Positions 1 through 8,645 of a DNA stretch of 64,000 nucleotides are shown piece by piece (position 1 is the first letter of the stretch; every line of letters begins with the position of its first letter). Under the pieces are notes generated by a model. It saw only the letters and a program-made list of their open reading frames with translations. It did not search any database and was not told the origin of the DNA. Made by a program: the position numbers and the translations under genes. Source of the DNA: Bacteroidota bacterium (GTDB lineage: Bacteria > Bacteroidota > Ignavibacteria > Palsa-1295); the NCBI GenBank assembly GCA_030706745.1, contig JAUZNX010000013.1, positions 1 to 64,000 on the forward strand, read 5' to 3'.

Positions 1-332
1 ATTTTGCCGATCAACTGCTGTGCGGCGATAAGACCATGCGGGCTGTGATGAACGGTGCCACGGAAATCGACTTAATCCATCCGGCGACACCGGATCCGGT
101 CACAGGAAACGCGATCAAGATCAGCTATGCGAACCGTCTGGAAGGCATCCTTTCGCTGGGGATTTATGACATCCTGGGCAACGAGGTCGCGCGTCCGCTT
201 GACGGCGTCGCACAGGGTGCAGGTTCATGGCAGGTTGTCTGCGATGTATCGCACCTACCGAGCGGTCAGTATACCTACCGCCTGAGCGAAGGCCGCACTG
301 TGATCTCGAAACAGTTCGTGATCCAACGATAA
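1..332 (+). CDS. C-terminal end of a T9SS-secreted surface protein (partial)
   Basis: The reading frame is open at the window edge (first full codon at base 3) and ends at a stop at 330-332, so only about 109 C-terminal residues are present. They carry a T9SS type A sorting domain: a PDP turn, then the GIYDILGNEV strand, LPSGQYTYRL and a terminal KQFVIQR. In known systems this domain directs outer-membrane translocation through the type IX machinery and is then removed. The segment just before it (DQLLCGDKTMRAV) closely matches the same region of the protein at 1460-5698 (DLCGDKTLRRAL), so the two are probably paralogues of similar architecture, with a cohesin-like module before the sorting domain. 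What lies upstream cannot be seen. Confidence 0.85.
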   Translation, partial: FADQLLCGDKTMRAVMNGATEIDLIHPATPDPVTGNAIKISYANRLEGILSLGIYDILGNEVARPLDGVAQGAGSWQVVCDVSHLPSGQYTYRLSEGRTVISKQFVIQR

Positions 333-343
333 ATGAATTCGGG

Positions 344-377
344 GGAGGGGATGACCGTTCATCCCCTCCGCTTTTTT
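344..377 (+). terminator. Rho-independent terminator
   Basis: An 11-bp perfect stem (GGAGGGGATGA with TCATCCCCTCC) and a CCGT loop are followed by a run of T at 372-377. It lies 12 bases after the stop of the truncated T9SS gene and ends that transcript. Confidence 0.9.
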
Positions 378-464
378 CAAAGAATTATTGAAACAAAGCG
401 CACTCGACTTCATTCTTTCCGGTTTTTAGAATTGGCTTTTATTAAACTTTTGACATTCGACGCT

Positions 465-1307
465 ATGAGAACTCGTCTCTTCCTACTTCTTTCGGCTTGC
501 GCCTTTGTTGTTCTGGCTGGCCGTGTTGATGCCCAGAGCGTTATCGTCCCGACGGTTCAGACCGGATTCCTGATCGGTCCAGTCGGTGGTATCAATCTGG
601 TTGCATACTCCTCCGATGCCTTTCCGATTCTGAACTCGGAGCCGTCGTGCTTCCAGGCGCAGAACGGTTCGGACGTTGCGCCGTGGGGTGGACTCTCCTT
701 CGAGTATCCACTCGGCAATGCGCAGGAATTGCAGAACTTCATCGTGGCTGAAGTCCTCTATGATTCCAAGTCATCCAAGTTCACTTCGCTCAGCGCCGCG
801 CAACAGACGACGCCGACGAAGAAAAATGGCGTGACAGCCGATGGCACAGTGAACACGTCACTCGATGCGAACCTGGGCTATCTCGACCTATTTGTAGGAT
901 ACAAATACAACTTTACACCGGGACCGTCTCCGGTCGGCCCTGGCATCCAGGTCGGTCCGGCTGTTGGCATTAAGATGTCGGCGAAGTTCGATAAGACCGT
1001 CACGGTGACCGCTTCGAGCGGTGTGAGTTCCAACCCGACCTCGACATCAACAGTCACGCAGACAGTTGATGTGCAAGGATTTACAATGCAGTCGGATGGC
1101 ACACGGTCACAGAATGGCGTTTCTGCGAATGCACTTCGCATCGCACTTCGCGCTGCCGCGACCTATGACATCCCATTCTCGCAAGAGTGGATTGGGACCC
1201 CAATCGTTGGCTACGATTTTCCAATCACAAAGGTCGAGAATTCGCGTAACTGGCGCGCGTCCTCTGCCTTTGGCGGTATTGCATTCCGCTATTTCATCCG
1301 CGGTTAA
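465..1307 (+). CDS. Outer-membrane beta-barrel protein, putative
   Basis: The 280-residue protein starts with a clear signal peptide (MRTRLFLLLSACAFVVLAGRV, cut near DAQ). An in-frame start exists at 333, but it would put 44 unconvincing residues before the signal peptide, so ATG 465 is preferred. The mature part is rich in alternating Gly/aromatic strands (SFEYPLG, LDLFVGYKYNF, VGPAVGIKMSAKF) and ends with FGGIAFRYFIRG, a typical barrel-closing aromatic C-terminus. It resembles the protein at 57762-58580 in length, in an early Cys-containing FQAQNGSD / FQNGDGTG stretch, and in the late motif YDFPITKVEN / YDFPLTTVRT, so the two are probably paralogues. The function is unknown; pore, T9SS accessory or structural roles are all possible. 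It lies between two giant T9SS cargo genes. Confidence 0.75.
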   Translation: MRTRLFLLLSACAFVVLAGRVDAQSVIVPTVQTGFLIGPVGGINLVAYSSDAFPILNSEPSCFQAQNGSDVAPWGGLSFEYPLGNAQELQNFIVAEVLYDSKSSKFTSLSAAQQTTPTKKNGVTADGTVNTSLDANLGYLDLFVGYKYNFTPGPSPVGPGIQVGPAVGIKMSAKFDKTVTVTASSGVSSNPTSTSTVTQTVDVQGFTMQSDGTRSQNGVSANALRIALRAAATYDIPFSQEWIGTPIVGYDFPITKVENSRNWRASSAFGGIAFRYFIRG

Positions 1308-1321
1308 GTCTTCGGAAGCGA

Positions 1322-1394
1322 GTGAAGTGTAACTTCGCCAGTTACTTCACCCGTCCTGAGCGTTAGAATTGGGCCGGCGCAGCCGGTCCAATTC
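1322..1394 (+). terminator. Two tandem hairpins after the barrel gene
   Basis: The first hairpin pairs GTGAAG/TAAC (1322-1333) with GTTA/CTTCAC (1341-1350). The second pairs GAATTGGGCCGG (1366-1377) with CCGGTCCAATTC (1383-1394) over a five-base loop. Neither has a T-run, so termination is plausible but unproven; they could instead stabilise the transcript end. Confidence 0.4.
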
Positions 1395-1442
1395 GGTGCG
1401 TATTACCTACCGGCGCGCAGTATTTTGCTTGCTGTTAACAAT

Positions 1443-1450
1443 TACCTTTG
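1443..1450 (+). promoter_or_regulatory. TAnnTTTG promoter element (TACCTTTG)
   Basis: This is an exact match to the Bacteroidota -7 consensus TAnnTTTG, nine bases before ATG 1460. A TTTTG at 1423-1427 could serve as the upstream element, but the spacing is shorter than the usual 19-20. Confidence 0.5.
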
Positions 1451-1459
1451 GGGAGAAAT

Positions 1460-4400
1460 ATGTCACGATTCTGGTCTGTCAAACCAATTTTTGCTATCCT
1501 GCTGTGCGCTGCGATAGTCTGGCCAAGTATAAGTTCAGCTCAAAAGGGGCAAACATCGCTCGGAACAGACTTTTGGCTCGGATTTATGCCAAATTCCTTC
1601 TCTTTGGGTTGCTGCCCGCCTCAGGGCGTGACGATGTACATTGGATCCGGTACCGATAATGAAGTTTGGATAGATGTGTTTGGTGGCAATCAAAACCCGA
1701 GCGAACACTATCATACGAAGATGCTCGCAAATTCGGTCTGGACAGTTGCACCAACAAGTGAGGCAAGTTGGGAGACTCTTAATCCAGCCGAGGTGATTGC
1801 GTACCGGGCCATCCATGTGTATTCTGCAAAGCCAATTGTGATCTATGGTTATCAGTATACAGGTGCTAACACCTCATCGACGGATAGTTATCTTGGGCTG
1901 CCGACACCGGCCTTAGGCACCGAGTATTACCCCTCATGTTACTATGACGATCATTACACGCTGGGTCCATCCAATCCGCTGGCCGGACAGTTTCTAATCA
2001 TCTCCCCTTATGATAACAACGTCGTTACGATCGGGCCGGTGAAGACCGATACCCGCGAAGACGCTGCCGCCACGAAGACTCTTCATTTCAAAGGAGACGT
2101 TTGGAACGTGACACTACAACGTGGGCAAACTTATCTGGTGCAGTCCACTGGGCTGGGTTATGGTGATGAGGACATTACCGGAACACATATCGTCAGTACG
2201 AAGCCGATCGCTTTGATTTCGGGTCATCAACTTTGCTCGATCCCAATCGGTGAACTGGCCGACCAAAATGGCTCCAAGGACGAAATTTTTGAAATGATCC
2301 CGCCTGTCAGTGTTTGGGGCTCCGAATATTACGACATGCCGACCGCGACTCGAAATGTTTGCGGCGATTTGGTCCGTGTAATCGCTGGCGAAGATGGCGA
2401 GGTTGTCACCGCGACGAGCATCAATGGCGCCCCACAAGGCATCCTCTCCAAAGCCGGAGACTATTATGACTTCGATCAGATCGTCGATCCGACGGTGTTC
2501 AAGGAGCAGAATGGAAAGAAATTCCTCGCGGTGCAGATGGCATACAGTCAGGGATACCTTGGTGATCCCGGTTCATCCGATCCGTTTTCTATTGTTCTGA
2601 CGCCGAAAGCCCAGTTTCAAAAGAAGATGATTTTTCGGACCCCCGATCGTTCTGGGGCAACCGGCTTCCTGCACTTCGGGACATTCATTTGCCGAGAAGA
2701 CTCTATTTTGAAGATCATGCTGAACGGAAAACCGATCAGCACATATACCTACGCGGGGCAACTCCCGATTCCTGGGACGAATCCACCGATGGCTGCTCGC
2801 AGAATTCAGTTCGCGAATACATCGACAACATACGTCGCAACTTGCGGAGCGCCATTCGGATGTTACTTGTATGGATGGGATGTGTTCGAAAGTTATGGGC
2901 ACCCTGCTGGTATGGCACTTGGAGTAATTTCACCTGACACCTTACCGCCGTTGCAGGATCCCCACATGCAATGCGGCAACTTCCAGGTAAAACTTACGGA
3001 ACCTCGCCATATTCCGGCGTTCAGCTTTGAGGATACCAGGATCGCGGACATCGCGATGATTACCGACTCGAACGATTCGAGATGGTCGCACGCCTCCTAT
3101 AATTATGCGTTTCAGATTGACCCCGCGCATCCATTCATGCCAGGCGATAGCGTAGCATACTTTGACCTGACGCTCATCGATGGAAGCAAGGATGCCTATG
3201 CCGCCGTTTGGACCACAGATAAGGCAGGTAACGATACGGTGTATCAGTATTCGTATACCGCTCCCCGTCTCCTCGAGACTCCGAGCGCTCCGCTCGACCT
3301 TAGTCCCGTTTGGGCCACGCTGAATGGGTCAATCGATTCGTGCCGGGATCTCTTGCTGATAAACCAACAGGACAGTGATCTTGTGCTTACGAGCGCACAA
3401 ATCATGGGTGTTGATACACTTGGCAAATTCACACTCTCGCCAAAGCCCAGTAACGTTACCCTACATCCAAAGGATACGCTTGCTCTCCATATTTGCTTTA
3501 GTCCGACTGATACCTTAGCTTCTTCCGACACCTTAATGTTGACGGTGGGATGTATCCCATTCAAATACCCGCTGCAGGGTGCTGGAGTTATTCCACAAAT
3601 TATTGCCGATGACGTCAACTTTGGAAATGTGCTCGTCGGAGATACAGTCTGCAAACCGGTGACCATTACCAATCCGGGTAAGCTTCCCCTTGTCATCAAC
3701 AAGAACTGGCTCCTGAATAACTCGAAGGAGTTCTCGTTCGAAGATGTGAGCCGCTTGCCGGTCACTATTCAGGCCGGAAAGTCCGTGACGCTTAATTTCT
3801 GCTTCCATCCAGATACAACGGGCCCCATCTCTGGCCGGCAGGATTGGGGCACGAATTTGCTTGCGCCATACCAACATTCGATCAAAGATACTTCCTCGTT
3901 GCTCGGATTTGGCAGACAGCCAGGTCTCGAATGGGATCGGCCAACGCAATCCTACACGGTGCAGTGCGATCCGGAGGTCGTCCGGGTTAATCTGTTAAAT
4001 TCCGCGCCGGCATCAACAGGTTCCAGCATTAGCGTAACGAAGGTTGATGTGGAAGGGGCGGATGCGGCGGAATTCACCATTGTCAATGCGCAGAAGGGCG
4101 CCGTTCCTCCTCCATCATGGGGTCTGCAACCGGGACAGACCGACTGGGTCGACGTCCAATTCAAGCCGGATTTGTCCAAGGGCTACGCACAACGGAATGC
4201 AACGCTTGTTGCCTACGGCAGTGACAATGACACTACGCTCCAGCGTATTATTCTGCTGTCTGCTACGGTCCGGCATTCAACGCTTCGGATCACGCCGACT
4301 TCGTATGATTTTGGAATGGTCGGACAAAATGACCCGATCTCAACAACATTCTGGATTCATAACGACGGCGATACAGACCTTGTCCTGAGTAATATGACGG

Positions 4401-5698
4401 TGGACGGCGGCTTTACCCTTAGCGGCTTTAGTCCTGGACAAATAGTCAAGCCACTTGACAGCGTTCAGGTCACGATAAGTGGAAATGCACCGCCAGGTAC
4501 TACCACCGCAACGTTGCTCGCGGTAAGCTCTGCTTCATGCACACCTTCCAAAACGGCCGCTCTGAAGGTGTCGTCATCATATCCTAGCTTCCCCGCTACG
4601 GCCCACGATTTTGGGGACATCTTTGTATGTCAAGGCGATTCCGCGGTGATCACGCTTCAAAACACAGGCACGCAGAATGCGATCCTGGAAAAGGTGCAGA
4701 TCATTGATACGCTTGGTACTACCGGTGCGAATCAGTATTCATTCAGTAACGGTTCGCGATCGGAAGAATTAGGGGTACCCTTGGATACCGGGGCCAGCAT
4801 GAACTTTAAGATTAAGTTCACACCGGGCGCAGACGTATCGGACAGTGCATGGGTAGTGTATACTCTAAACATTTCATCGCCGACATCTCGGGATACTGTT
4901 ATCATGAGGAAGCTCTCCGGGACTGGTCTGCATTTCGCAAATGCAGTCACCGCGAGGCGCAATGATGTGGATACGCTCTACACCGCCACAGCGGGTAAGA
5001 CGATTTCTGTACCGATTCGCTTGAAACAACCCTTCGATTCGAAGGCAAAGGTGTTTGGTGTGACCTATTCATTGCGCTTCCTCCGCGATGTGCTGACGCT
5101 TGAGCAGGTAAATGCGTTGGGAGGACTCACGGGTTCATCCACGCTCCCGCAGCTGACCAAGGATCCAACCGATACTCTATACGATCTTCTGACAGTCAAG
5201 CAAATGTCCACGTCGAGAATAACAACGCTCGACACTGTGGCGATGGCAAACTTCCTGTATGTCATCAGCGACTCGACGGCAACACCAATCGAGGTGCACG
5301 ATGTCGCATTCCTTGATAGTTTGGGAAATACAGTCTGCTGGGTCACACCTGATAATATCCCAGGTAACTTCCAGGGTAATGATCTTTGTGGCGATAAGAC
5401 ACTCCGCAGGGCCTTAGCTGGATTGCCACCCGAGCCTTGGATCAAGAGTGTGTCGCCTAATCCAACAACGGGCAGCACGAACATCGAATATGGGACCGAT
5501 GGCGACGGGATGCCGGTAACCATCGAACTTTATGATCTATTGGGAAGAAGGGTCTCGACGATTCTGCGCAATCCCTCGATGGCCGCCGGCGATCATATCG
5601 CAACGTTCGACGGCTCGCAGCTACCCAGCGGAACCTATATCGTGCGGCTCTCATCTGGGCGGTTCGTTCATTCATCGACGTTGATTGTAGGAAAATAA
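1460..5698 (+). CDS. Giant T9SS-secreted multidomain surface protein (IgGFc-binding-like / ASH / cohesin-like)
   Basis: The 1412-residue protein has a signal peptide (WSVKPIFAILLCAAIVWPSI, cut after SSA). A TTG at 1448 is an alternative start, but ATG 1460, just after a TACCTTTG promoter box, is better. Residues about 20-480 open with GTDFWLGFMPNSF and resemble the IgGFc-binding N-terminal family found on Bacteroidota surface proteins. An Ig-like part follows (about 495-610), then three or more ASH / choice-of-anchor-D modules (DDVNFGNVLVGD, YDFGMVGQND, HDFGDIFVCQGD; about 700-1130). A cohesin-like domain (ATAGKTISVPIRLKQPFD) lies at about 1165-1300, and the T9SS type A sorting domain (SPNPTTGSTNIEY ... 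LPSGTYIVRL) forms the end. Adhesion or extracellular-matrix binding is the natural guess, but the ligand is unknown. It is monocistronic and followed by a strong terminator. Confidence 0.85.
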   Translation: MSRFWSVKPIFAILLCAAIVWPSISSAQKGQTSLGTDFWLGFMPNSFSLGCCPPQGVTMYIGSGTDNEVWIDVFGGNQNPSEHYHTKMLANSVWTVAPTSEASWETLNPAEVIAYRAIHVYSAKPIVIYGYQYTGANTSSTDSYLGLPTPALGTEYYPSCYYDDHYTLGPSNPLAGQFLIISPYDNNVVTIGPVKTDTREDAAATKTLHFKGDVWNVTLQRGQTYLVQSTGLGYGDEDITGTHIVSTKPIALISGHQLCSIPIGELADQNGSKDEIFEMIPPVSVWGSEYYDMPTATRNVCGDLVRVIAGEDGEVVTATSINGAPQGILSKAGDYYDFDQIVDPTVFKEQNGKKFLAVQMAYSQGYLGDPGSSDPFSIVLTPKAQFQKKMIFRTPDRSGATGFLHFGTFICREDSILKIMLNGKPISTYTYAGQLPIPGTNPPMAARRIQFANTSTTYVATCGAPFGCYLYGWDVFESYGHPAGMALGVISPDTLPPLQDPHMQCGNFQVKLTEPRHIPAFSFEDTRIADIAMITDSNDSRWSHASYNYAFQIDPAHPFMPGDSVAYFDLTLIDGSKDAYAAVWTTDKAGNDTVYQYSYTAPRLLETPSAPLDLSPVWATLNGSIDSCRDLLLINQQDSDLVLTSAQIMGVDTLGKFTLSPKPSNVTLHPKDTLALHICFSPTDTLASSDTLMLTVGCIPFKYPLQGAGVIPQIIADDVNFGNVLVGDTVCKPVTITNPGKLPLVINKNWLLNNSKEFSFEDVSRLPVTIQAGKSVTLNFCFHPDTTGPISGRQDWGTNLLAPYQHSIKDTSSLLGFGRQPGLEWDRPTQSYTVQCDPEVVRVNLLNSAPASTGSSISVTKVDVEGADAAEFTIVNAQKGAVPPPSWGLQPGQTDWVDVQFKPDLSKGYAQRNATLVAYGSDNDTTLQRIILLSATVRHSTLRITPTSYDFGMVGQNDPISTTFWIHNDGDTDLVLSNMTVDGGFTLSGFSPGQIVKPLDSVQVTISGNAPPGTTTATLLAVSSASCTPSKTAALKVSSSYPSFPATAHDFGDIFVCQGDSAVITLQNTGTQNAILEKVQIIDTLGTTGANQYSFSNGSRSEELGVPLDTGASMNFKIKFTPGADVSDSAWVVYTLNISSPTSRDTVIMRKLSGTGLHFANAVTARRNDVDTLYTATAGKTISVPIRLKQPFDSKAKVFGVTYSLRFLRDVLTLEQVNALGGLTGSSTLPQLTKDPTDTLYDLLTVKQMSTSRITTLDTVAMANFLYVISDSTATPIEVHDVAFLDSLGNTVCWVTPDNIPGNFQGNDLCGDKTLRRALAGLPPEPWIKSVSPNPTTGSTNIEYGTDGDGMPVTIELYDLLGRRVSTILRNPSMAAGDHIATFDGSQLPSGTYIVRLSSGRFVHSSTLIVGK

Positions 5699-5722
5699 GT
5701 CTACAATAAGGTATTGTGATCA

Positions 5723-5757
5723 AGCCCCCGCCAAACGCGGGGGCTTGTTTTTTGTTG
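5723..5757 (+). terminator. Rho-independent terminator
   Basis: A 10-bp perfect stem, AAGCCCCCGC (5723-5732) with GCGGGGGCTT (5738-5747), is followed by GTTTTTTG. It closes the giant T9SS gene 25 bases after its stop codon. Confidence 0.93.
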
Positions 5758-5807
5758 TAGATCAACCGGAGCCTTACTGGCTGGGACGCCGTTCCTCACA
5801 CGTCACC

Positions 5808-5815
5808 TTAATTTG
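5808..5815 (+). promoter_or_regulatory. TAnnTTTG-like promoter element (TTAATTTG)
   Basis: One mismatch to TAnnTTTG, five bases before the tal ATG. The same distance is seen at the oxidoreductase (35360) and ald (42731) genes, which suggests a near-leaderless mRNA. No -33 TTG is visible. Confidence 0.4.
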
Positions 5816-5820
5816 AACAC

Positions 5821-6951
5821 ATGCCAAATCGCTGGAAACAAGTAGAGCAGATCGGTCAGAGCCTGTGGTATGATAACCTGAGCCGCGAATTCATCCAAAA
5901 TGGTACGATCGCGCGCATGATCGAGGATGTCGGTCTTCGCGGCATCACTTCCAACCCCACGATCTTCGAGAAAGCGATCTCGTCGAGTGAGATCTATGAT
6001 GACGATATTCAGTCCTGCATCCGCGAGGGTCTTTCGACCGATGCGATCTATGAACGGCTCACGACCGATGACGTTCGTGCAGCTGCCGACATTATGCGCC
6101 CTGTTTTCGATCGCACAAACGGACTCGATGGCTTCGTTTCGATCGAGGTCGATCCCCGCATTGCAGCGGAAGCCGATGCATCTGTTGAAGCTGCCCGGAG
6201 ACTTTGGAAGACTGTTGATCGGCCAAATGTCATGATTAAGATTCCCGGGACACCAGAGTGCATTCCAGCTATTCGGCAATGCCTCGCCGAAGGTATCAAC
6301 ATCAATATCACGCTTCTCTTCGGCATCGAAAATTACACCGAAGTCGCTCATGCATATCTTGCTGCGCTTCGCGATCGACTGGCGAATGGCAAAGACGTGA
6401 CAAAAATTGCGAGCGTGGCCAGCTTTTTTCTTTCGCGCGTCGATACCAACGTGGATAAGAAACTCGAAACGAAGATAGCAGCGATGAATGGCGAGGGCAA
6501 TGAAATGCGCAAGCTGCTGGGTTTGGCCGCAGTTGCCAATGCCAAACTGGCCTATGAGCGATATCTTTCGATCTTCAAAGGGCCTGAATTCGCGGACCTG
6601 ACAATTGCCGGGGCGCAGCCGCAACGATGCTTATGGGCCTCGGTAAGTACCAAGAATCCAAAGTATAGCGATATTATGTACATCGAACCGCTTATTGGTC
6701 CCGAAACGGTGACGACAGTGCCCGACGAGACCATCCAGGCATTTGGGGATCACGGTGCGGTGTCGAATACATTGGCGACCAATGTTGCTGAAGCGCACAA
6801 GACGGTCGAGCGTCTTGGATTGCTGGGCATTGACATGGAGCGGGTCGCCAGTGAATTGCAGGTCGAAGGGGTGAAGAAATTTTCCGAGTCGTTCGGAGTG
6901 CTTGCGCAGAAGCTTGACGCAAAACGTCACGAAATAGAACAGGCAGCATAA
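5821..6951 (+). CDS. tal: Transaldolase
   Basis: Transaldolase moves a dihydroxyacetone unit between sugar phosphates (sedoheptulose-7-P + glyceraldehyde-3-P to erythrose-4-P + fructose-6-P) in the cytoplasmic non-oxidative pentose phosphate pathway. The 376-residue length and the motifs GITSNPTIFEKAI (about 41-53), NVMIKIPGTPE with Schiff-base Lys140, and ASVASFFLSRVDTNVD are those of the longer transaldolase type that in many bacteria is fused to phosphoglucose isomerase. Here the stop codon is two bases before the GTG start of pgi, so the two are co-transcribed and probably translationally coupled. The ATG choice is supported by the TTAATTTG box ending five bases upstream. I am confident of the family and function. 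Confidence 0.96.
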   Translation: MPNRWKQVEQIGQSLWYDNLSREFIQNGTIARMIEDVGLRGITSNPTIFEKAISSSEIYDDDIQSCIREGLSTDAIYERLTTDDVRAAADIMRPVFDRTNGLDGFVSIEVDPRIAAEADASVEAARRLWKTVDRPNVMIKIPGTPECIPAIRQCLAEGININITLLFGIENYTEVAHAYLAALRDRLANGKDVTKIASVASFFLSRVDTNVDKKLETKIAAMNGEGNEMRKLLGLAAVANAKLAYERYLSIFKGPEFADLTIAGAQPQRCLWASVSTKNPKYSDIMYIEPLIGPETVTTVPDETIQAFGDHGAVSNTLATNVAEAHKTVERLGLLGIDMERVASELQVEGVKKFSESFGVLAQKLDAKRHEIEQAA

Positions 6952-6953
6952 CC

Positions 6954-8600
6954 GTGAAGATCTCCAAGTTTATAGGCGAATCGGCTACGATCGTATCACC
7001 TTCCCTTCAGGCGGCTCTGGATAAGGCTATTGCCTCAAATTTGGCTCATCGCATTTGGGAAGAAGATACTACAGTATGGGCCAGTAGTGATTTCCATCGT
7101 CGCGAGAACGCATCAGGGAGTGATGCCTCACAGGCCGAGGCGATTCGTGGCAGGCTTGGCTGGCTCCGCGTGCCGGATTGGTCGATCCAGCATCTGGATG
7201 AGATTTTGGAGTTTGCGGAAGGTGTCCGCCAGGAAGGGTTCACGCATGTAGTCGTCCTTGGCATGGGTGGTAGTAGCTTGTGCGTCGAGGTTCTTCGAGA
7301 TACATTTGGCACAAAGGCGGGTTATCCGCAACTATTGGTGCTCGATAGCACTCATCCCGACCAGATCCTTGCGACTGAGTTGGCGTGTGATTTGGCGAAG
7401 ACACTTTTCATTGTTGCAAGCAAGTCCGGTACAACGCTTGAGCCGCAATGCTATTATGACTATTTTTGGGAAAGACTCTCAGGCATCACTGACGATCGCT
7501 CAAGGCACTTTGCAGCGATAACGGACCCAGGAACACCGCTTGCAAAACTGGCAAGTGAACGCCGTTTCCGGCATACTTTCCAAAATCCGCCAGACATTGG
7601 CGGTCGCTATTCGGCCCTTTCCTATTTTGGCATGGTACCGGCCGCACTTATTGGAGTCGACATTTCAGAAGTCCTATCGCTTGCTGCGTCAGCAGCAAGT
7701 CTGAGTCGAGCAGAAGATGAAGTGATCCCCGCTCTTTTGCTCGGGGTATTCATGGGCGATGGTGCGCTGCATGGGCGGGACAAGCTTACAATCGTTACGG
7801 ATCCCGAATTCTCGTCGTTTGGTGCATGGGCCGAGCAACTCATCGCCGAAAGTACGGGCAAAATGGGTAAAGGAATCTTACCGGTCGAAGGTGAGACTGC
7901 GCGCGCGCGCGAGGAAGGCGAACCACATCGGCTTTATGTCCATCTGACATTCGGTCAAGAAGGGGTGAGCGCAGATGAGCGGAGCGATCCGAATCATCTG
8001 GAGCTGCATCGTATGGAGCAAGCTGGTCTCGGCGCCGAATTCTTCCGGTGGGAGTTCGCGACGGCCGTTGCCGGGTCCATCCTGGGTATCAATCCATTTG
8101 ACGAGCCAAATGTCGCGGAAGCTAAAGCCAAGACGAACGAAGTGCTTTCGAACTGGGATGGGAAGTCTCCGCTCGTATTTCCTAATCTCCAACAGCCTGA
8201 TAAACAGATGCTTCAGGCATTTTTGGACAAAGAGGTTAAAGAAGACGGGTATATCGCGATTATGGCATACGTGCATCGCGATCCGGCATCGAACGCCGCG
8301 CTGCAAGCTTTGCGCGAGCAGTTATCAGTGCGGTATCACATTCCAGTGACCGTCGGATTTGGTCCGCGTTTTCTTCACTCGACCGGACAGTTACACAAAG
8401 GCGGGCCGCCCACAGGTACGTTCATCCAATTTGTCGACACACCCCACGTTGACCTTCCGATTCCTGGTAAACCCTATAGTTTCGGGACGCTTATTCGCGC
8501 GCAAGCAATCGGCGATGCTGAAACGCTTCGTAAGCATAACCGTCCAGTAATCTGCATGGATTTAGGCACGGATACGATCAAATCCATCCAAAGTCTTTAA
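6954..8600 (+). CDS. pgi: Glucose-6-phosphate isomerase
   Basis: This enzyme interconverts glucose-6-phosphate and fructose-6-phosphate in glycolysis and gluconeogenesis. The 548 residues contain the sugar-isomerase phosphate-binding signatures VVVLGMGGSSLCVEVLRD (about 100-117) and FIVASKSGTTLEPQ (about 145-158), and the C-terminal STGQLHKGGPPTGTFIQF segment. The sequence resembles the isomerase half of bifunctional transaldolase/isomerase proteins more than stand-alone E. coli-type Pgi. It starts with GTG two bases after the tal stop; no better start exists because MKISKFIGES begins there. Its product supplies the fructose-6-phosphate that transaldolase also makes, so the pair links glycolysis with the pentose phosphate pathway. 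No clear terminator follows; the next gene is convergent, 45 bases away. Confidence 0.95.
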   Translation: MKISKFIGESATIVSPSLQAALDKAIASNLAHRIWEEDTTVWASSDFHRRENASGSDASQAEAIRGRLGWLRVPDWSIQHLDEILEFAEGVRQEGFTHVVVLGMGGSSLCVEVLRDTFGTKAGYPQLLVLDSTHPDQILATELACDLAKTLFIVASKSGTTLEPQCYYDYFWERLSGITDDRSRHFAAITDPGTPLAKLASERRFRHTFQNPPDIGGRYSALSYFGMVPAALIGVDISEVLSLAASAASLSRAEDEVIPALLLGVFMGDGALHGRDKLTIVTDPEFSSFGAWAEQLIAESTGKMGKGILPVEGETARAREEGEPHRLYVHLTFGQEGVSADERSDPNHLELHRMEQAGLGAEFFRWEFATAVAGSILGINPFDEPNVAEAKAKTNEVLSNWDGKSPLVFPNLQQPDKQMLQAFLDKEVKEDGYIAIMAYVHRDPASNAALQALREQLSVRYHIPVTVGFGPRFLHSTGQLHKGGPPTGTFIQFVDTPHVDLPIPGKPYSFGTLIRAQAIGDAETLRKHNRPVICMDLGTDTIKSIQSL

Positions 8601-8645
8601 GCATGTCGTAAAAGCTTCGAGGTTACACCAAAAGTTGACTCACGC

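Noticed and set aside
5803-6624. A 273-residue open frame antisense to tal
   Set aside because: It lies fully opposite a highly conserved enzyme gene and shows no family features.
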